Notes under the pieces: generated by a model
Databases searched by the model: none
The model's input: only the letters and a program-made list of their open reading frames with translations
Told to the model about the DNA's origin: nothing
From: Kribbella monticola
Lineage (GTDB): Bacteria > Actinomycetota > Actinomycetes > Propionibacteriales > Kribbellaceae
Direction of reading: 5' to 3'
Length of the DNA stretch: 64,000 nucleotides
Assembly (NCBI RefSeq): GCF_003261635.1
Contig: NZ_QFXK01000038.1
Coordinates: 1 to 64,000 of the forward strand
In this document: positions 1-8,281 of the stretch, piece after piece
Numbering within the stretch: the stretch's first letter is position 1
How the letters are laid out: each line of letters opens with the position of its first letter
Position numbers and translations under genes: made by a program

Positions 1-1043
1 GGCTGCACCGAACCATCCTCAGCAACAACCGGCCCCTGCCCGTCCTGCTCCAGCGCCTCCTGCTCCGCCTGCCGCTCCGGCTCGTTCTCAGCCCCGATCA
101 CCGGCTCAACAGCCCCGTCCTCGGCAACGAGCGGCCCTTGACCGTCCTGCTCCTGCTCGGGCTGCTCGGCTTGCTGGCCCTGCTGGTCCGCCTCCTGGCC
201 GGGTTGATCCGCCTGCTGGCCGGGCTGGCTCTGGTCGGGCTGGGCCTGCGGCTGCGCGGTATCGATCCGGTCCTCCTCGCGCAGGTTGCCGTCCATCCGG
301 TCGGACTCGAGCCAGGGCTTGTCCTCCGGTACGTCCAGTCCGCCACCGTCCGACTCGTTCTCCTGCGCCTCGCGCACTTCTTCGGCCAACTCCTCGGCCG
401 CCACCCCAGCGGCCGCACCCGCAGCCGCTGCCGGCACCACACTCGGCCCGTCGCGTTCCGGGTCCTGCTCAGCGCGCTCTTCGTCCTCGCGCTCGTTCGA
501 GCTTTCTTCCTCCCGCGACTCCTCGGTCTCGTCGCGCTCCTGCTCGTCGACCTCTTCGCGCTCCTCGTCGACCGCCTGGTCGTCGCGCTCGTTCTCCCGG
601 TCCTCGGTGGCGTCGCGCTGGTTCTCGACATCGTCGACCCCGTCGCGGTTCAGGTCCGTCCGGTTCGCCTCCGCCTCGGCCTCGGCATCACGGCGCGCCG
701 CGTCGTCCGGGTCGCCCCGATCCCCGTCCCGATCGGCATTCAGCTCGTCGACCTCACGCCGTACGTCGGGGTCGAGGTCGTCCGTCCGCCCGCGATCCAG
801 GTCTTCCTGCATCTGCCGGGCCAGCCGCTCGCGGACCTGCTGCCGCTCCTCGGGCGACAGCGCCTGGTAGATGCGGTTCGCCTCCTGGTGTTCCTGCAGC
901 ATGTTGCGGAACTCCTCGATCAGCACACGGAGTTCGCGGTCACGGCTGCTCGGCCGGGTCTGGCGGTTGCGCAGCAGCCTGGCCGTCAGCTTCCGGAAGA
1001 TCTTGTACAGGTCCCTCAGCAGGTCCTCTTCGATCGACGCCAT
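1..1043 (-). CDS. Acidic, coiled/disordered hypothetical protein (C-terminus beyond window)
   Basis: This open frame has no stop before the left edge, so only the first 347 or so residues are visible. Residues 1-90 look helical and mixed-charge (start MASIEEDLLRDLYK, then an EEFRNMLQEHQEANRIY stretch). After that the protein becomes extremely acidic and low in complexity, rich in Glu, Asp, Arg and Gln, with an Ala-rich hinge (VPAAAAGAAAG) near residue 210 and a Gln-rich tail (QPGQQADQPGQ-like) near 290. No signal peptide or membrane segment is visible. The ATG overlaps the stop of the upstream gene (TGATG), which indicates translational coupling. I do not recognise a family. Frames on the opposite strand here are Leu/Arg-rich shadows. 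Confidence 0.8.
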   Translation of the reverse strand, partial: MASIEEDLLRDLYKIFRKLTARLLRNRQTRPSSRDRELRVLIEEFRNMLQEHQEANRIYQALSPEERQQVRERLARQMQEDLDRGRTDDLDPDVRREVDELNADRDGDRGDPDDAARRDAEAEAEANRTDLNRDGVDDVENQRDATEDRENERDDQAVDEEREEVDEQERDETEESREEESSNEREDEERAEQDPERDGPSVVPAAAAGAAAGVAAEELAEEVREAQENESDGGGLDVPEDKPWLESDRMDGNLREEDRIDTAQPQAQPDQSQPGQQADQPGQEADQQGQQAEQPEQEQDGQGPLVAEDGAVEPVIGAENEPERQAEQEALEQDGQGPVVAEDGSVQ

Positions 1044-1606
1044 CAGGCCACCTCGCTCGCATAAACGGAATACCCGAAACCGACCGAAACGTTCGGCTTT
1101 CCGGCCTCGGGCTGGGTCGCGTACAGGTGCAGCTCGGCGCCCGGCCGCAGCCAGACCGCCAGGTGACGGCGGCGATCACGCCACTCATCAGGGATTCGCG
1201 GATCGTTGCCGGGGCCAACGAACACCGGGTCGCCCCAGTGCTTGCGCGCCAGCGCCAGCTGCCCGGGCCAGCGATCGTCGAGGCCTTCCTCGGCCAGCTC
1301 GACCTCGTCGGCCTCGATGTCGTACGCCGACCAGCCGCTCCGCGGACTGTCGGGCAGCACCGCGTCGGGCAGCACCAGCATCACGGTCTCGCGCCGGGTG
1401 ACCAGTCCCCAGGTGTACCGATCGGGGTCGATGTTGCCGGGAGCCCAGGGACGCCAGCCGGTGGCGGCGGTCACCCGCGACACCAGCGCGCGGATGGCGT
1501 CCAGACCGGTCTCGGGCGGTCCCCAGACCCGATTCCAGTCGTACACCTCCGCGAGGTCGGCCATAGCGCGCTCGTCGTCGTCCGACGACCGCTGCTGTGT
1601 CCTCAC
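1043..1606 (-). CDS. Hypothetical protein, 187 aa, coupled to the acidic protein
   Basis: A soluble protein of 187 residues with several Trp, Gly and Pro positions (WNRVWGPPETG, GWRPWAPGNIDPDRYTWG, WPGQLALARKHWGDPVF) and no signal peptide or membrane helix. The ATG at 1606 is the first start; a second Met lies 14 residues in (MADLAEVYDW) and could be the true one. Its TGA overlaps the ATG of the next gene by one base, so the two are probably co-translated. Size and composition resemble small single-domain proteins that sit beside secreted or toxin genes in actinomycetes, but I see no diagnostic motif and assign no function. Confidence 0.75.
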   Translation of the reverse strand: MRTQQRSSDDDERAMADLAEVYDWNRVWGPPETGLDAIRALVSRVTAATGWRPWAPGNIDPDRYTWGLVTRRETVMLVLPDAVLPDSPRSGWSAYDIEADEVELAEEGLDDRWPGQLALARKHWGDPVFVGPGNDPRIPDEWRDRRRHLAVWLRPGAELHLYATQPEAGKPNVSVGFGYSVYASEVA

Positions 1607-1892
1607 CTGTCCCGCTCCTCTCGATCGAACTTCCCCAGCCTAGAGCCGCCCGGTGCCACCCCGCTGGAGACGCACCTCTGATCCCTGCCCCGCACGCAGA
1701 GCCGGTCGCCCACAGGCCAGCCTCGAGGATGCAGTAGACCGGGCGTCGAGATGACACAGGCCGCGGGTTGTTTGCGAAAAGTAAGCGATAAAGGGTTGCC
1801 TCCAGAGCGGCTTCGGGCAGGGCGCGAGGGCGTTCGCGAGCAGTAATCGGCGGCGGCCACCGGCGTACGGATTCCTGCGCTGTGATGGAAAC

Positions 1893-3062
1893 ATGAAGCT
1901 GCCCGATCCGCCGACGGAGAAGTCGTTCCCGTCGCCGCTGCATCATCCGCGCACGGCCACGATGATCGGCCGTTGGCTGGGGATCGCCGTGGTGATCTGC
2001 TTCCTCACCGGGCTCTTCAGCCATTTCCAGCAACAGACACCCAGCTGGCTGGACATCCCGACGCGACCTGCTTCCTTGTACCGCGTGACGCAGGGCCTCC
2101 ACGTGCTGACGGGCACCGTGTCGGTCCCGCTCCTGCTGGCGAAGCTGTGGACGGTCTACCCCAAGCTGTTCGCCAAGCTCCCGTGGCCGCCGAGTCGCAA
2201 AGCCCTCGGCACAGTGCTCGAACGCCTGTCGATCCTCGTCCTCGTCGCCGCGATGGCCCTCGAACTGTTCATCGGCTTCCTGAACACCCTCCAGTGGTAC
2301 CCGTGGCCCTTCCCCTTCAAGGAAACCCACTACGCGCTCGCCTGGATCATCATCGGCGCCCTGCTCGTCCACCTCGCTGTCAAACTCCCCCTCATCACCG
2401 CCCATTGGCGAGCCACTCCAGCAGACCGTACGCCGATCGCCACGCACCCCGAATCGTTGCCGCCAGCAATCACCGGTTTGACCAGGCGAGGACTGTTCCG
2501 CACCGTGGTGGGCGCGGGAACCCTTGTCGGTATCGCCTCGATCGGTCAATCGGTACCGGCGTTCGGGCCCATCGCAGTACTGGCTCCTCGCAGGCCCAAC
2601 GTCGGGCCGCAGGGTCTGCCCGTCAACCGCACGGCCAAAGACGCCGGCGTGACCGCGGTCGACGCCGACTGGCGTTTCACGGTGCAGGGACCGCAGGAGC
2701 TCTCCTACTCACTCGAAGAACTACGCGCCCTGCCACAGAGCCGATCGAACCTGCCGATCGCCTGTGTCGAGGGATGGAGCCAAGGCGCCCGCTGGGAAGG
2801 GATCCGGGTCCGCGACCTGCTCGAACTCTGCGGTGCCCCCAAAGGCGCCCGGTTGCGAGTCGTCTCGATGGAGAAGGGCGGCTTCTACGCGACGAGTGAG
2901 CTACCACCTCAGTTCGCGTCCGATCCGCTCACCCTGCTCGCCCTCAAGCTCAACGGCGACGACCTGGACCTCGACCACGGTTTCCCCGCCCGCATCATCG
3001 CGCCCAACCGCCCCGGCGTCCTGCAGACGAAGTGGGTCCACCGCTTGGAGGTGCTCGCATGA
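1893..3062 (+). CDS. Membrane-fused molybdopterin-dependent oxidoreductase (sulfite oxidase family)
   Basis: 389 aa in two parts. Residues 25-170 hold about four hydrophobic helices (WLGIAVVICFLTGLF, LHVLTGTVSVPLLLAKL, LSILVLVAAMALELFIGF, YALAWIIIGALLVHLAV) with conserved-looking His residues, like a cytochrome b561-type membrane domain. An internal twin-arginine-like motif (TRRGLFRTVVGAG) at about 197-209 leads into the extracytoplasmic part. Residues 230-389 are the molybdopterin-binding fold of the sulfite oxidase/YedY family: the cofactor-ligating Cys is in IACVEGWS (Cys291), followed by the family's HGFPARIIAPN and KWVHRLEV signatures. Substrate is unknown. The stop overlaps the next ATG (ATGA). 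A second, differently built member of this family lies at 55830-57512. Confidence 0.85.
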   Translation: MKLPDPPTEKSFPSPLHHPRTATMIGRWLGIAVVICFLTGLFSHFQQQTPSWLDIPTRPASLYRVTQGLHVLTGTVSVPLLLAKLWTVYPKLFAKLPWPPSRKALGTVLERLSILVLVAAMALELFIGFLNTLQWYPWPFPFKETHYALAWIIIGALLVHLAVKLPLITAHWRATPADRTPIATHPESLPPAITGLTRRGLFRTVVGAGTLVGIASIGQSVPAFGPIAVLAPRRPNVGPQGLPVNRTAKDAGVTAVDADWRFTVQGPQELSYSLEELRALPQSRSNLPIACVEGWSQGARWEGIRVRDLLELCGAPKGARLRVVSMEKGGFYATSELPPQFASDPLTLLALKLNGDDLDLDHGFPARIIAPNRPGVLQTKWVHRLEVLA

Positions 3063-3835
3063 CGAGCCGCCCACCCGACCGTCCCACTACGGCGGAGAGC
3101 GCCGCCACAGGCGCAGCAGTCCCACCAGGCGAGCGCAGCGCCGCCGCCGGCCCAGCAGGCGCAGCAGGCGCAGCAGGCGCAGCAGGCGCAACCGTCCCAC
3201 CAAGCGAGCGCAGCGGCGCCAGCGGCGCAGCAGGCGCAGCAGGCGCAACCGTCCCACCAAGCGAGCGCAGCGCCGACGCCGCAGCAGTCCCACCGAGCGA
3301 GCGCAGCGGCGCCGGCGCGACCGACGGTGGCGCCACCTCCCCCGGCGCTGGAGGGGAAGGTGACCGGGCCAATATCGCTCTGCTTGTTCGTGGCGCGCTG
3401 GGCGTACTGGGAGTCGGCGTCGGGCTTTGGGGGCTGCGGTTGTTACTGCAGGCCGTCACCGGCGGGGCGCTCTTGAGACTGCCTCTGTGGCTGGGGGGTG
3501 CCGTGGTGGTCGACGATCTGCTTCTGATGCCGTTCACCCTGGCCGTCGGCTGGTTGGTTGCCCGCTGGTCGATCGGCCCCGACCGGCACCGCGTGGTCAC
3601 TACAGTCCGCACGACTATCCTGTACGCCGGAATCACGACCCTCGTCGCGATCCCGCTCCTGATCCGCCAGGGCAAGGGCGTCAACCCGACAGTGCTGCCG
3701 CGCAACTACCTTCTCGACTGGTTGTTGCTAGAGGCCACAATCCTGCTGACGGGGACCGTAGTCGCGGTGGTTCAGCGCAGGCGCTTGACGTTCAGGAGGT
3801 CGCGGGCCTCGTCCGGGCTCATCGGCGGACGCTGA
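3059..3835 (+). CDS. Integral membrane protein with repetitive Ser-Glu-Arg-Ser linker
   Basis: 258 aa. The ATG at 3059 overlaps the TGA of the oxidoreductase gene, which supports it over a GTG further upstream. Residues 10-105 are low complexity: a recurring VPPSERSGA-type phrase separated by Ala/Gly runs, encoded by near-identical DNA repeats. From residue 105 on there are about four membrane segments ([71 protein letters not shown]). Position suggests it is a membrane partner of the oxidoreductase, but this is inference. The last 64 bases overlap the convergent BKACE gene. No family recognised. Confidence 0.7.
   Translation: MTSRPPDRPTTAESAATGAAVPPGERSAAAGPAGAAGAAGAAGATVPPSERSGASGAAGAAGATVPPSERSADAAAVPPSERSGAGATDGGATSPGAGGEGDRANIALLVRGALGVLGVGVGLWGLRLLLQAVTGGALLRLPLWLGGAVVVDDLLLMPFTLAVGWLVARWSIGPDRHRVVTTVRTTILYAGITTLVAIPLLIRQGKGVNPTVLPRNYLLDWLLLEATILLTGTVVAVVQRRRLTFRRSRASSGLIGGR
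3087..3325 (+). repeat. In-gene repeats encoding (V)PPSERSGA phrases
   Basis: At least four copies of a CCACCAAGCGAGCGCAGCG-like core, alternating with GCAGCAGGCGCAGCAGGCGC runs, inside the 5' third of the membrane-protein gene. All copies stay in one reading frame. Confidence 0.75.
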
Positions 3836-4602
3836 GCAAGCGTCGCCAGCGTGGCAGCCCGCTCGACCAGCTCCGCGTTGTGCGAAACGGGCTGACCCTT
3901 CGCCAGCGTCAACGTGTCCTCCATGCCGACTCGCAGGTGGCCGCCCTTGGAGAGCGCCGCCAGGGCGACCGGCAACGTGCTGCGTCCAACTCCGGTGGCG
4001 GACCACGACGTCACCGCCGAGGGAAGGCCGTTGACCGCGGCAACCAACGCGTCCGTGGTACCAGGCATGCCGCCGGGCACGCCCATCACGAGGTCGCAGT
4101 GCACCTTTCCGCCGTACGGCAGGCCGAACTTGTCCAGCAACCGGTGCAGCGCGGCGACATGGCCGAGGTCGAACAGCTCGAACTCGGGCACGATCTCGCG
4201 TTCCTGGGTGAGCCGGTAGAGCTCGGTCACGAACGGCCAGGGGTTCATGAACACGTCGTCGCCGAAGTTCACCGTGCCCATCGTGAGCGAGCAGGAGTCC
4301 GGGGCCGCGTCGAGGACCCGCAGTCGGTGCTCGAACGGGTCAGTGACAGCGCCGCCGGTCGACAACTGCACGATCAGCGCGGTGTTCTCGCGGACAGCGG
4401 TCACGGTCTCTCGCAGCCGGCCGAGGTCGAGCGTCGGCCGGTGCTCACCGTCGCGGATGTGGATGTGGATCATCGCCGCGCCTGCGGCCTCGCAGCGCTT
4501 CGCGGTCTCGACCAGCTCCTCGAGCGTGGTCGGCAGCGCCGGGCAGTCGGCCTTCGCGGTCTCGGCACCGGTGGGGGCAACGGTCAGCAACGTCGACGTC
4601 AT
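3772..4602 (-). CDS. Beta-keto acid cleavage enzyme (BKACE, DUF849)
   Basis: 276 aa, the usual length for the family. Enzymes of this family condense a beta-keto acid with acetyl-CoA and split it to acetoacetate and a new CoA ester; the founding member acts in lysine fermentation. Visible signatures are the metal-binding HIHIRD near residue 45, PEFELFD, the [14 protein letters not shown] loop, WSATGVGR, and the C-terminal [19 protein letters not shown] block that carries catalytic and CoA-contacting residues. The ATG at 4602 begins the homologous N-terminus ([14 protein letters not shown]); the longer frame upstream is spurious. Substrate cannot be read from sequence. The 3' end overlaps the convergent membrane-protein gene by 64 bp, and dtd is divergent with about 95 bp between. 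Confidence 0.9.
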   Translation of the reverse strand: MTSTLLTVAPTGAETAKADCPALPTTLEELVETAKRCEAAGAAMIHIHIRDGEHRPTLDLGRLRETVTAVRENTALIVQLSTGGAVTDPFEHRLRVLDAAPDSCSLTMGTVNFGDDVFMNPWPFVTELYRLTQEREIVPEFELFDLGHVAALHRLLDKFGLPYGGKVHCDLVMGVPGGMPGTTDALVAAVNGLPSAVTSWSATGVGRSTLPVALAALSKGGHLRVGMEDTLTLAKGQPVSHNAELVERAATLATLAQRPPMSPDEARDLLNVKRLR

Positions 4603-4696
4603 GAACGAATCGTGCCAGATGCGGGCCGGAAACGAGATATTTGCCGGTCGGTGGGCGCGAATACCGGACATTCTCCCGGCTGGCACACTTCTGCCC

Positions 4697-5122
4697 ATGA
4701 GAGCTGTGGTGCAGCGGGTGACGAGGGCTTCGGTGGTCGTCGAGGGCGAGGTGGTCGGCGCGATCGAGGAACCGGGACTGCTGGTACTGCTCGGCGTGAC
4801 CCACGACGACACCGTCGAGAAGGCAGCCGCACTCGCGGCGAAGATCTGGACACTGCGGATCCTGCGCGACGAGCGCTCCTGCTCCGACGAGGGCGCGCCG
4901 ATCCTCGCGATCAGCCAGTTCACCCTGTACGCCGATACGCGCAAGGGCCGCCGTCCTTCGTGGAGCGCTGCCGCACCAGGTCCGGTCGCAGAACCCTTGT
5001 ACGACGCCTTCTGCGCTGCCCTCGAAGACCTCGGCGCCAAGGTTGCCCGCGGCAAGTTCGGCGCCCAGATGGAGGTCTCCCTCATCAACGACGGCCCAGT
5101 CACCCTCACCCTCGAAACCTGA
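4697..5122 (+). CDS. dtd: D-aminoacyl-tRNA deacylase
   Basis: 141 aa, typical for DTD. It hydrolyses D-amino acids (and glycine mischarged on tRNA-Ala) from tRNA, acting as a cytosolic proofreading dimer. The two active-site motifs are present: SQFTLYAD near residue 76 and the cross-subunit NDGPVT near residue 132. The N-terminus [13 protein letters not shown] is the canonical start, so the ATG at 4697 is secure. It is followed by a long repeat tract and a strong hairpin before the convergent anchor-P gene. Confidence 0.97.
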   Translation: MRAVVQRVTRASVVVEGEVVGAIEEPGLLVLLGVTHDDTVEKAAALAAKIWTLRILRDERSCSDEGAPILAISQFTLYADTRKGRRPSWSAAAPGPVAEPLYDAFCAALEDLGAKVARGKFGAQMEVSLINDGPVTLTLET

Positions 5123-5149
5123 ACCAAACCAAGCAAAACGCAAAACCAC

Positions 5150-5512
5150 GGAGAACGCGCGCCGGCGAACGCGGGGCGCGGGAGTGCGGGGCGGGAGTGC
5201 GAGCGCGGAAGTCCGCGCGGGGGCGGGGCGCGGGGTGGCACGCGCCAGCGCGCGCGGGGAGTGCGAGGTGGCACGCGCGAGCGCGCGCGGGGAGTGCGGG
5301 CGCGGGGCGCGGGGCGGGAGTGCGAGCGCGGAGGTCCGCGCGGGGGCGCGGGAGTACGGGGTGGGACGTGCGAGCGCGGGCTGCAGGGGCGCGGGAATGC
5401 GGAGTGCAGGGTGGCACGTGCGAGCGCGGGGGCGCGGGGCGCGGGGTGGCATGTGCGAGCGCGGGAGTCGGCGCGCGGGGCGTGGTAGCGCGTAGTACGG
5501 GGGTTGGGCGGT
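5150..5512. repeat. G-rich non-coding repeat tract
   Basis: About 360 bp of strand-biased G-rich, C-poor-in-runs sequence built from variants of GTGCGAGCGCGGG and GGTGGCACGCGCGAGCGCG. Two 33-bp units sit in tandem (starting 5234 and 5267), and a longer block with GTCCGCGCGGGGGCG recurs about 113 bp apart. Every reading frame here gives Arg/Gly/Ala low-complexity text, so I see no gene. It fills most of the gap between convergent dtd and the anchor-P gene. Confidence 0.8.
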
Positions 5513-5529
5513 GAGTAGTGCGGGAAAGA

Positions 5530-5575
5530 CCGGACCCCCGGGCCGGATCGGTGGGATCCGGGACCGGGGGTCCGG
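5530..5575. terminator. Bidirectional hairpin between convergent genes
   Basis: A perfect 12-bp outer stem (CCGGACCCCCGG at 5530-5541 with CCGGGGGTCCGG at 5564-5575) encloses a second 7-bp stem (CCGGATC/GATCCGG). It lies between the 3' ends of dtd and the anchor-P gene, as expected for a shared terminator. Confidence 0.8.
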
Positions 5576-5632
5576 GTGGTGCCCGTCTGAATCGGTGAGG
5601 TTCGACTCAGGGTGGGGTGGTGGCCGGCTTGA

Positions 5633-6859
5633 TCAGCCGATCACACCGGCGGCCGAGTGGCCCACGATCACCTTGGTGTTCAGGCTGTAGACGTCGATCA
5701 CCAGGGCGTTGACAGAGATGAACCGGTCCTTGCGCACGACCTGGTTGAAGGTCAGCTTGGCGATACCGGGGATGTTCAGCGTGGCGTTCGGCTGGTTCGG
5801 CACGGAGTAGACCTTGTTGCCGACGCGGATGGAGACCACGTCCGAGCTGTAGGCCAGACCGACCTTGCCGTCCTTGGTCTTCCACGCGGACGCCGACGAC
5901 TCGATCGCGCCGATCGCGAGGTTGCCGACCTTGACGCTGGCCGTCTTCGAGGTGAAGGTGATGGCGGCCTTGTCCTTGCCGATGTAGCCGTTCTTGGTGG
6001 TGGTGACAGCACCGACGAACGCGACCCGCGGGATGTTCAGCTCACCGACGGAGACCCGGACGGTCTTGCCCTCGGTGCCCTGGCAGGTGGCCTGGTACGA
6101 CGTGGGGCCGGAGGTGACCAGCTTGTCGACGTTGGCCTTCGTGCCGTATGCCTCGCCGGTGACCATCGCGATCGACGGCGTGGTGACCTCGGCGCGCGTC
6201 TTCAGGATCGCGACGTCGATGCCCTCGGGCACGAACTGGTTGCGCACGTTGGCGTGCACGACGACAGCCTGCGCGTACGAGTAGATGCCGGTGCTCGTCT
6301 TGACACCGCCGACGCGGTTCAGCACGACGTAGCCCAGACCCGGGATCGCGATCTTGGTGTTCGGCTTCGGGTTCAGCAGGTTCGGCAGCGACACAGCGCC
6401 GATCCGGATGGAGGCGAAGGTGGTGCTACCCGTGTACTGCAGCTTGCCGTCCTTGTACCACGCGGTGGTCGTGGTCTTCGCGCCGGTGATGTGCAGCAGG
6501 TTGCCGAGCCGGATGTCGGCGGCGGTCGCGTTGCTGGTCACACCGTTGCCACGCGCGTCGTTGAACGAGTGCGTGTCGGTGGTGACCGTCTTCGCGACGG
6601 CCTGGTCGTTCACGTTCGCGGTCGCGAGGTCGTTGCTCTGCGACGCGTGCGGGTTCGTGGTGCAGCTGATCTGGCTGAGCACCTGCGGGCCGCTGTTGGC
6701 CAGCCCGGTCTTGGCGTCGGTGCCGATCGAGTAACCGCTGTAACCGAAAACCTCGGCGGCGGACGCCGAGCCCGAAGTCAATGCGATCGTAGAAACCACG
6801 CCGACGGCGGCGGCAACGCCGACCGCGGCAAGCTTCTTGTATCCGATGCGGGGTCTCAT
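5633..6859 (-). CDS. Secreted choice-of-anchor P family protein
   Basis: 408 aa with a clear signal peptide: basic n-region (MRPRIGYKK), hydrophobic core, and an Ala-X-Ala cleavage region near residue 34 (GSASAAEVF). The mature part is two related halves of roughly 180 residues. Each begins with a glycine/tyrosine-rich strand, contains AxIRxGNLxxI-type strands and ends with a VLNRVGG or LTFNQVV strand, so the protein looks like an internal duplication of a beta-rich domain. The ending ALVIDVYSLNTKVIVGHSAAGV matches the family's usual C-terminus. No LPXTG or terminal helix is seen. A strong ribosome site (GGGAGGAGGGG) precedes the ATG. Molecular role unknown; surface or secreted. Confidence 0.8.
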   Translation of the reverse strand: MRPRIGYKKLAAVGVAAAVGVVSTIALTSGSASAAEVFGYSGYSIGTDAKTGLANSGPQVLSQISCTTNPHASQSNDLATANVNDQAVAKTVTTDTHSFNDARGNGVTSNATAADIRLGNLLHITGAKTTTTAWYKDGKLQYTGSTTFASIRIGAVSLPNLLNPKPNTKIAIPGLGYVVLNRVGGVKTSTGIYSYAQAVVVHANVRNQFVPEGIDVAILKTRAEVTTPSIAMVTGEAYGTKANVDKLVTSGPTSYQATCQGTEGKTVRVSVGELNIPRVAFVGAVTTTKNGYIGKDKAAITFTSKTASVKVGNLAIGAIESSASAWKTKDGKVGLAYSSDVVSIRVGNKVYSVPNQPNATLNIPGIAKLTFNQVVRKDRFISVNALVIDVYSLNTKVIVGHSAAGVIG

Positions 6860-7042
6860 GACCCCTCCTCCCTGAGTGATGACGTGACCCTAACGAGCGG
6901 GCCAGGACACAGACACAACTCAGGTGGTCGCAGTAGGTAACGAGAAGAGTGCCCTCCGAGATCAAACCGTTACATAGCCTCCAACGTCGAGAACTACGAG
7001 GTCTTGCCGGCGAAAGTCGTTTGTGCGTTAGAGAAATGCCGA

Positions 7043-7073
7043 AAGGGCCCGGACGCGCAAGATCCGGGCCCTT
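7043..7073 (-). terminator. Terminator of the sulfur operon
   Basis: Perfect 11-bp inverted repeat (AAGGGCCCGGA at 7043-7053, TCCGGGCCCTT at 7063-7073) with a 9-nt loop, 31 bp past the stop of the DUF1416 gene. Read on the minus strand the stem is followed by a short T/C run. Confidence 0.85.
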
Positions 7074-7103
7074 CGGGGCCTGCTACTACTTCCTGGGGAC
7101 GGG

Positions 7104-7400
7104 TCAGACGGCTACTGCCACCTCGGCGACCTCGCCGTACTGCGCCACGACCTGGCGGTCGACCGGCTCCGCCTTCGGGGCCAGCGTCCGCAACGTCCAC
7201 GAGCCCGGCGCCGCGAAGAACCGGAAGTGCCCGGTCGCCGAGGTCGGCACCTCGGCCGTGAACTCACCAGTGGAGTCCAGCAACCGCACGTAGGCGCCGC
7301 CGACCGGCTCCTCGCCGCGCAGTACCTGACCCTGGATCACGGCTTCCTTGTCGACGTCGACGCCCTTGAGGTCGAGGCCACCCTGCTTTGCTCCGCACAT
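7104..7400 (-). CDS. DUF1416 protein
   Basis: 98 aa. The start MCGAKQGG at 7400 is the conserved N-terminus of DUF1416; the longer upstream frame overlaps the sulfurtransferase and is not used. The protein is a small beta-sandwich, transthyretin-like in pattern (VIQGQVLRGEEPVGGAYVRLLDSTGEF, then FRFFAAPGSWTLR). Its ATG lies two bases after the sulfurtransferase stop, and this pairing is conserved in actinobacteria. Biochemical role is not established; a link to sulfur transfer is inferred from the pairing. Confidence 0.9.
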   Translation of the reverse strand: MCGAKQGGLDLKGVDVDKEAVIQGQVLRGEEPVGGAYVRLLDSTGEFTAEVPTSATGHFRFFAAPGSWTLRTLAPKAEPVDRQVVAQYGEVAEVAVAV

Positions 7401-7402
7401 GG

Positions 7403-8251
7403 TCAGGCCTTCCCGGGCTCGTCGCCAAGGGCAACCGGTACGCCGACCAGCGAGCCCCATTCGGTCCACGAACCGTCGTAGTTCTTGACGTTCTCCTGGC
7501 CGAGGATCTCGTGCAGCACGAACCAGGTGTGCGCCGAGCGCTCACCGATCCGGCAGTACGCGATGGTGTCCTTGCCGAAGTCGACACCCGCGTCGGCGTA
7601 CAGAGTCTTCAGTTCGTCGTCGGAACGGAAGGTGCCGTCGTCGTTGGCCGCCTTGCTCCACGGGATGCTGGCCGCGGTCGGGATGTGACCCGCGCGCTGC
7701 GCCTGCTCCTGCGGCAGGTGGGCCGGGGCGAGCAGCCGGCCGGCGTACTCGTCGGGGCTGCGGACGTCGACCAGGTTCTTCACGCCGATGGCGTCCTTGA
7801 CCTCGTCGCGGAACGCGCGGATGTCGAGGTTCTGCGGCTTTGCCTTGTACTGCGTGGCTTCGCGCTTCACGACCTCGTCGGTCAGCTCGCGGCTGTCCAG
7901 CTCCCAGCGCTTGCGGCCGCCGTCGAGCAGGCGGACGTCGCTGTGGCCGTAGAGCTTGAAGTACCAGTACGCGTACGCCGCGAACCAGTTGTTGTTGCCG
8001 CCGTAGAGCACGACGGTGTCGTCGTTGCCGACACCGCGCGAGGACAGCAGCGCCTCGAACTGCTCCTGGTTGACGAAGTCACGACGGACCGGGTCCTGGA
8101 GATCGTCCTGCCAGTCGATCTTGATCGCACCGGCGATGTGACCGGCGTCGTACGCCGAGACGTCCTCGTCGACCTCGATCAGTACGACGTTCTCGTCGGA
8201 CTTGTGCTCCTCGACCCAGTCGGCCGAGACGAGCGCGGATTCCCTGCTCAT
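7403..8251 (-). CDS. sseA: Thiosulfate/3-mercaptopyruvate-type sulfurtransferase
   Basis: 282 aa with two rhodanese domains. Residues 1-140 are the inactive one (VLIEVDEDVSAYDAGHIAGA, LYGGNNNWFAAYAYWYF). Residues 150-280 are the catalytic one, with VDVRSPDEYAGR, AGHIPTAASIPW and the active-site loop YCRIGERS carrying Cys233. Actinobacterial enzymes with this loop are annotated CysA/SseA and move a sulfane sulfur from thiosulfate or mercaptopyruvate to acceptors. It is the second protein gene of an operon (DUF4395, this gene, DUF1416) preceded by a Cys-rich leader peptide, so expression probably follows cysteine supply. The exact donor is uncertain. Confidence 0.92.
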   Translation of the reverse strand: MSRESALVSADWVEEHKSDENVVLIEVDEDVSAYDAGHIAGAIKIDWQDDLQDPVRRDFVNQEQFEALLSSRGVGNDDTVVLYGGNNNWFAAYAYWYFKLYGHSDVRLLDGGRKRWELDSRELTDEVVKREATQYKAKPQNLDIRAFRDEVKDAIGVKNLVDVRSPDEYAGRLLAPAHLPQEQAQRAGHIPTAASIPWSKAANDDGTFRSDDELKTLYADAGVDFGKDTIAYCRIGERSAHTWFVLHEILGQENVKNYDGSWTEWGSLVGVPVALGDEPGKA

Positions 8252-8281
8252 GTGTGCTGCTCCTCAGGTGGTAGTAGCGGT

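Noticed and set aside
138-1064. Plus-strand 308-aa frame rich in Leu/Val/Arg
   Set aside because: It is the antisense of the acidic protein gene; composition is that of a high-GC shadow and it lacks a ribosome site.
1043-1606. Toxin-immunity pair with the acidic protein
   Set aside because: No toxin domain or immunity family motif is visible; context alone is too weak.
5043-5514. Several Arg/Gly/Ala frames in the G-rich tract
   Set aside because: Low complexity in every frame on both strands; products of the repeat sequence, not genes.
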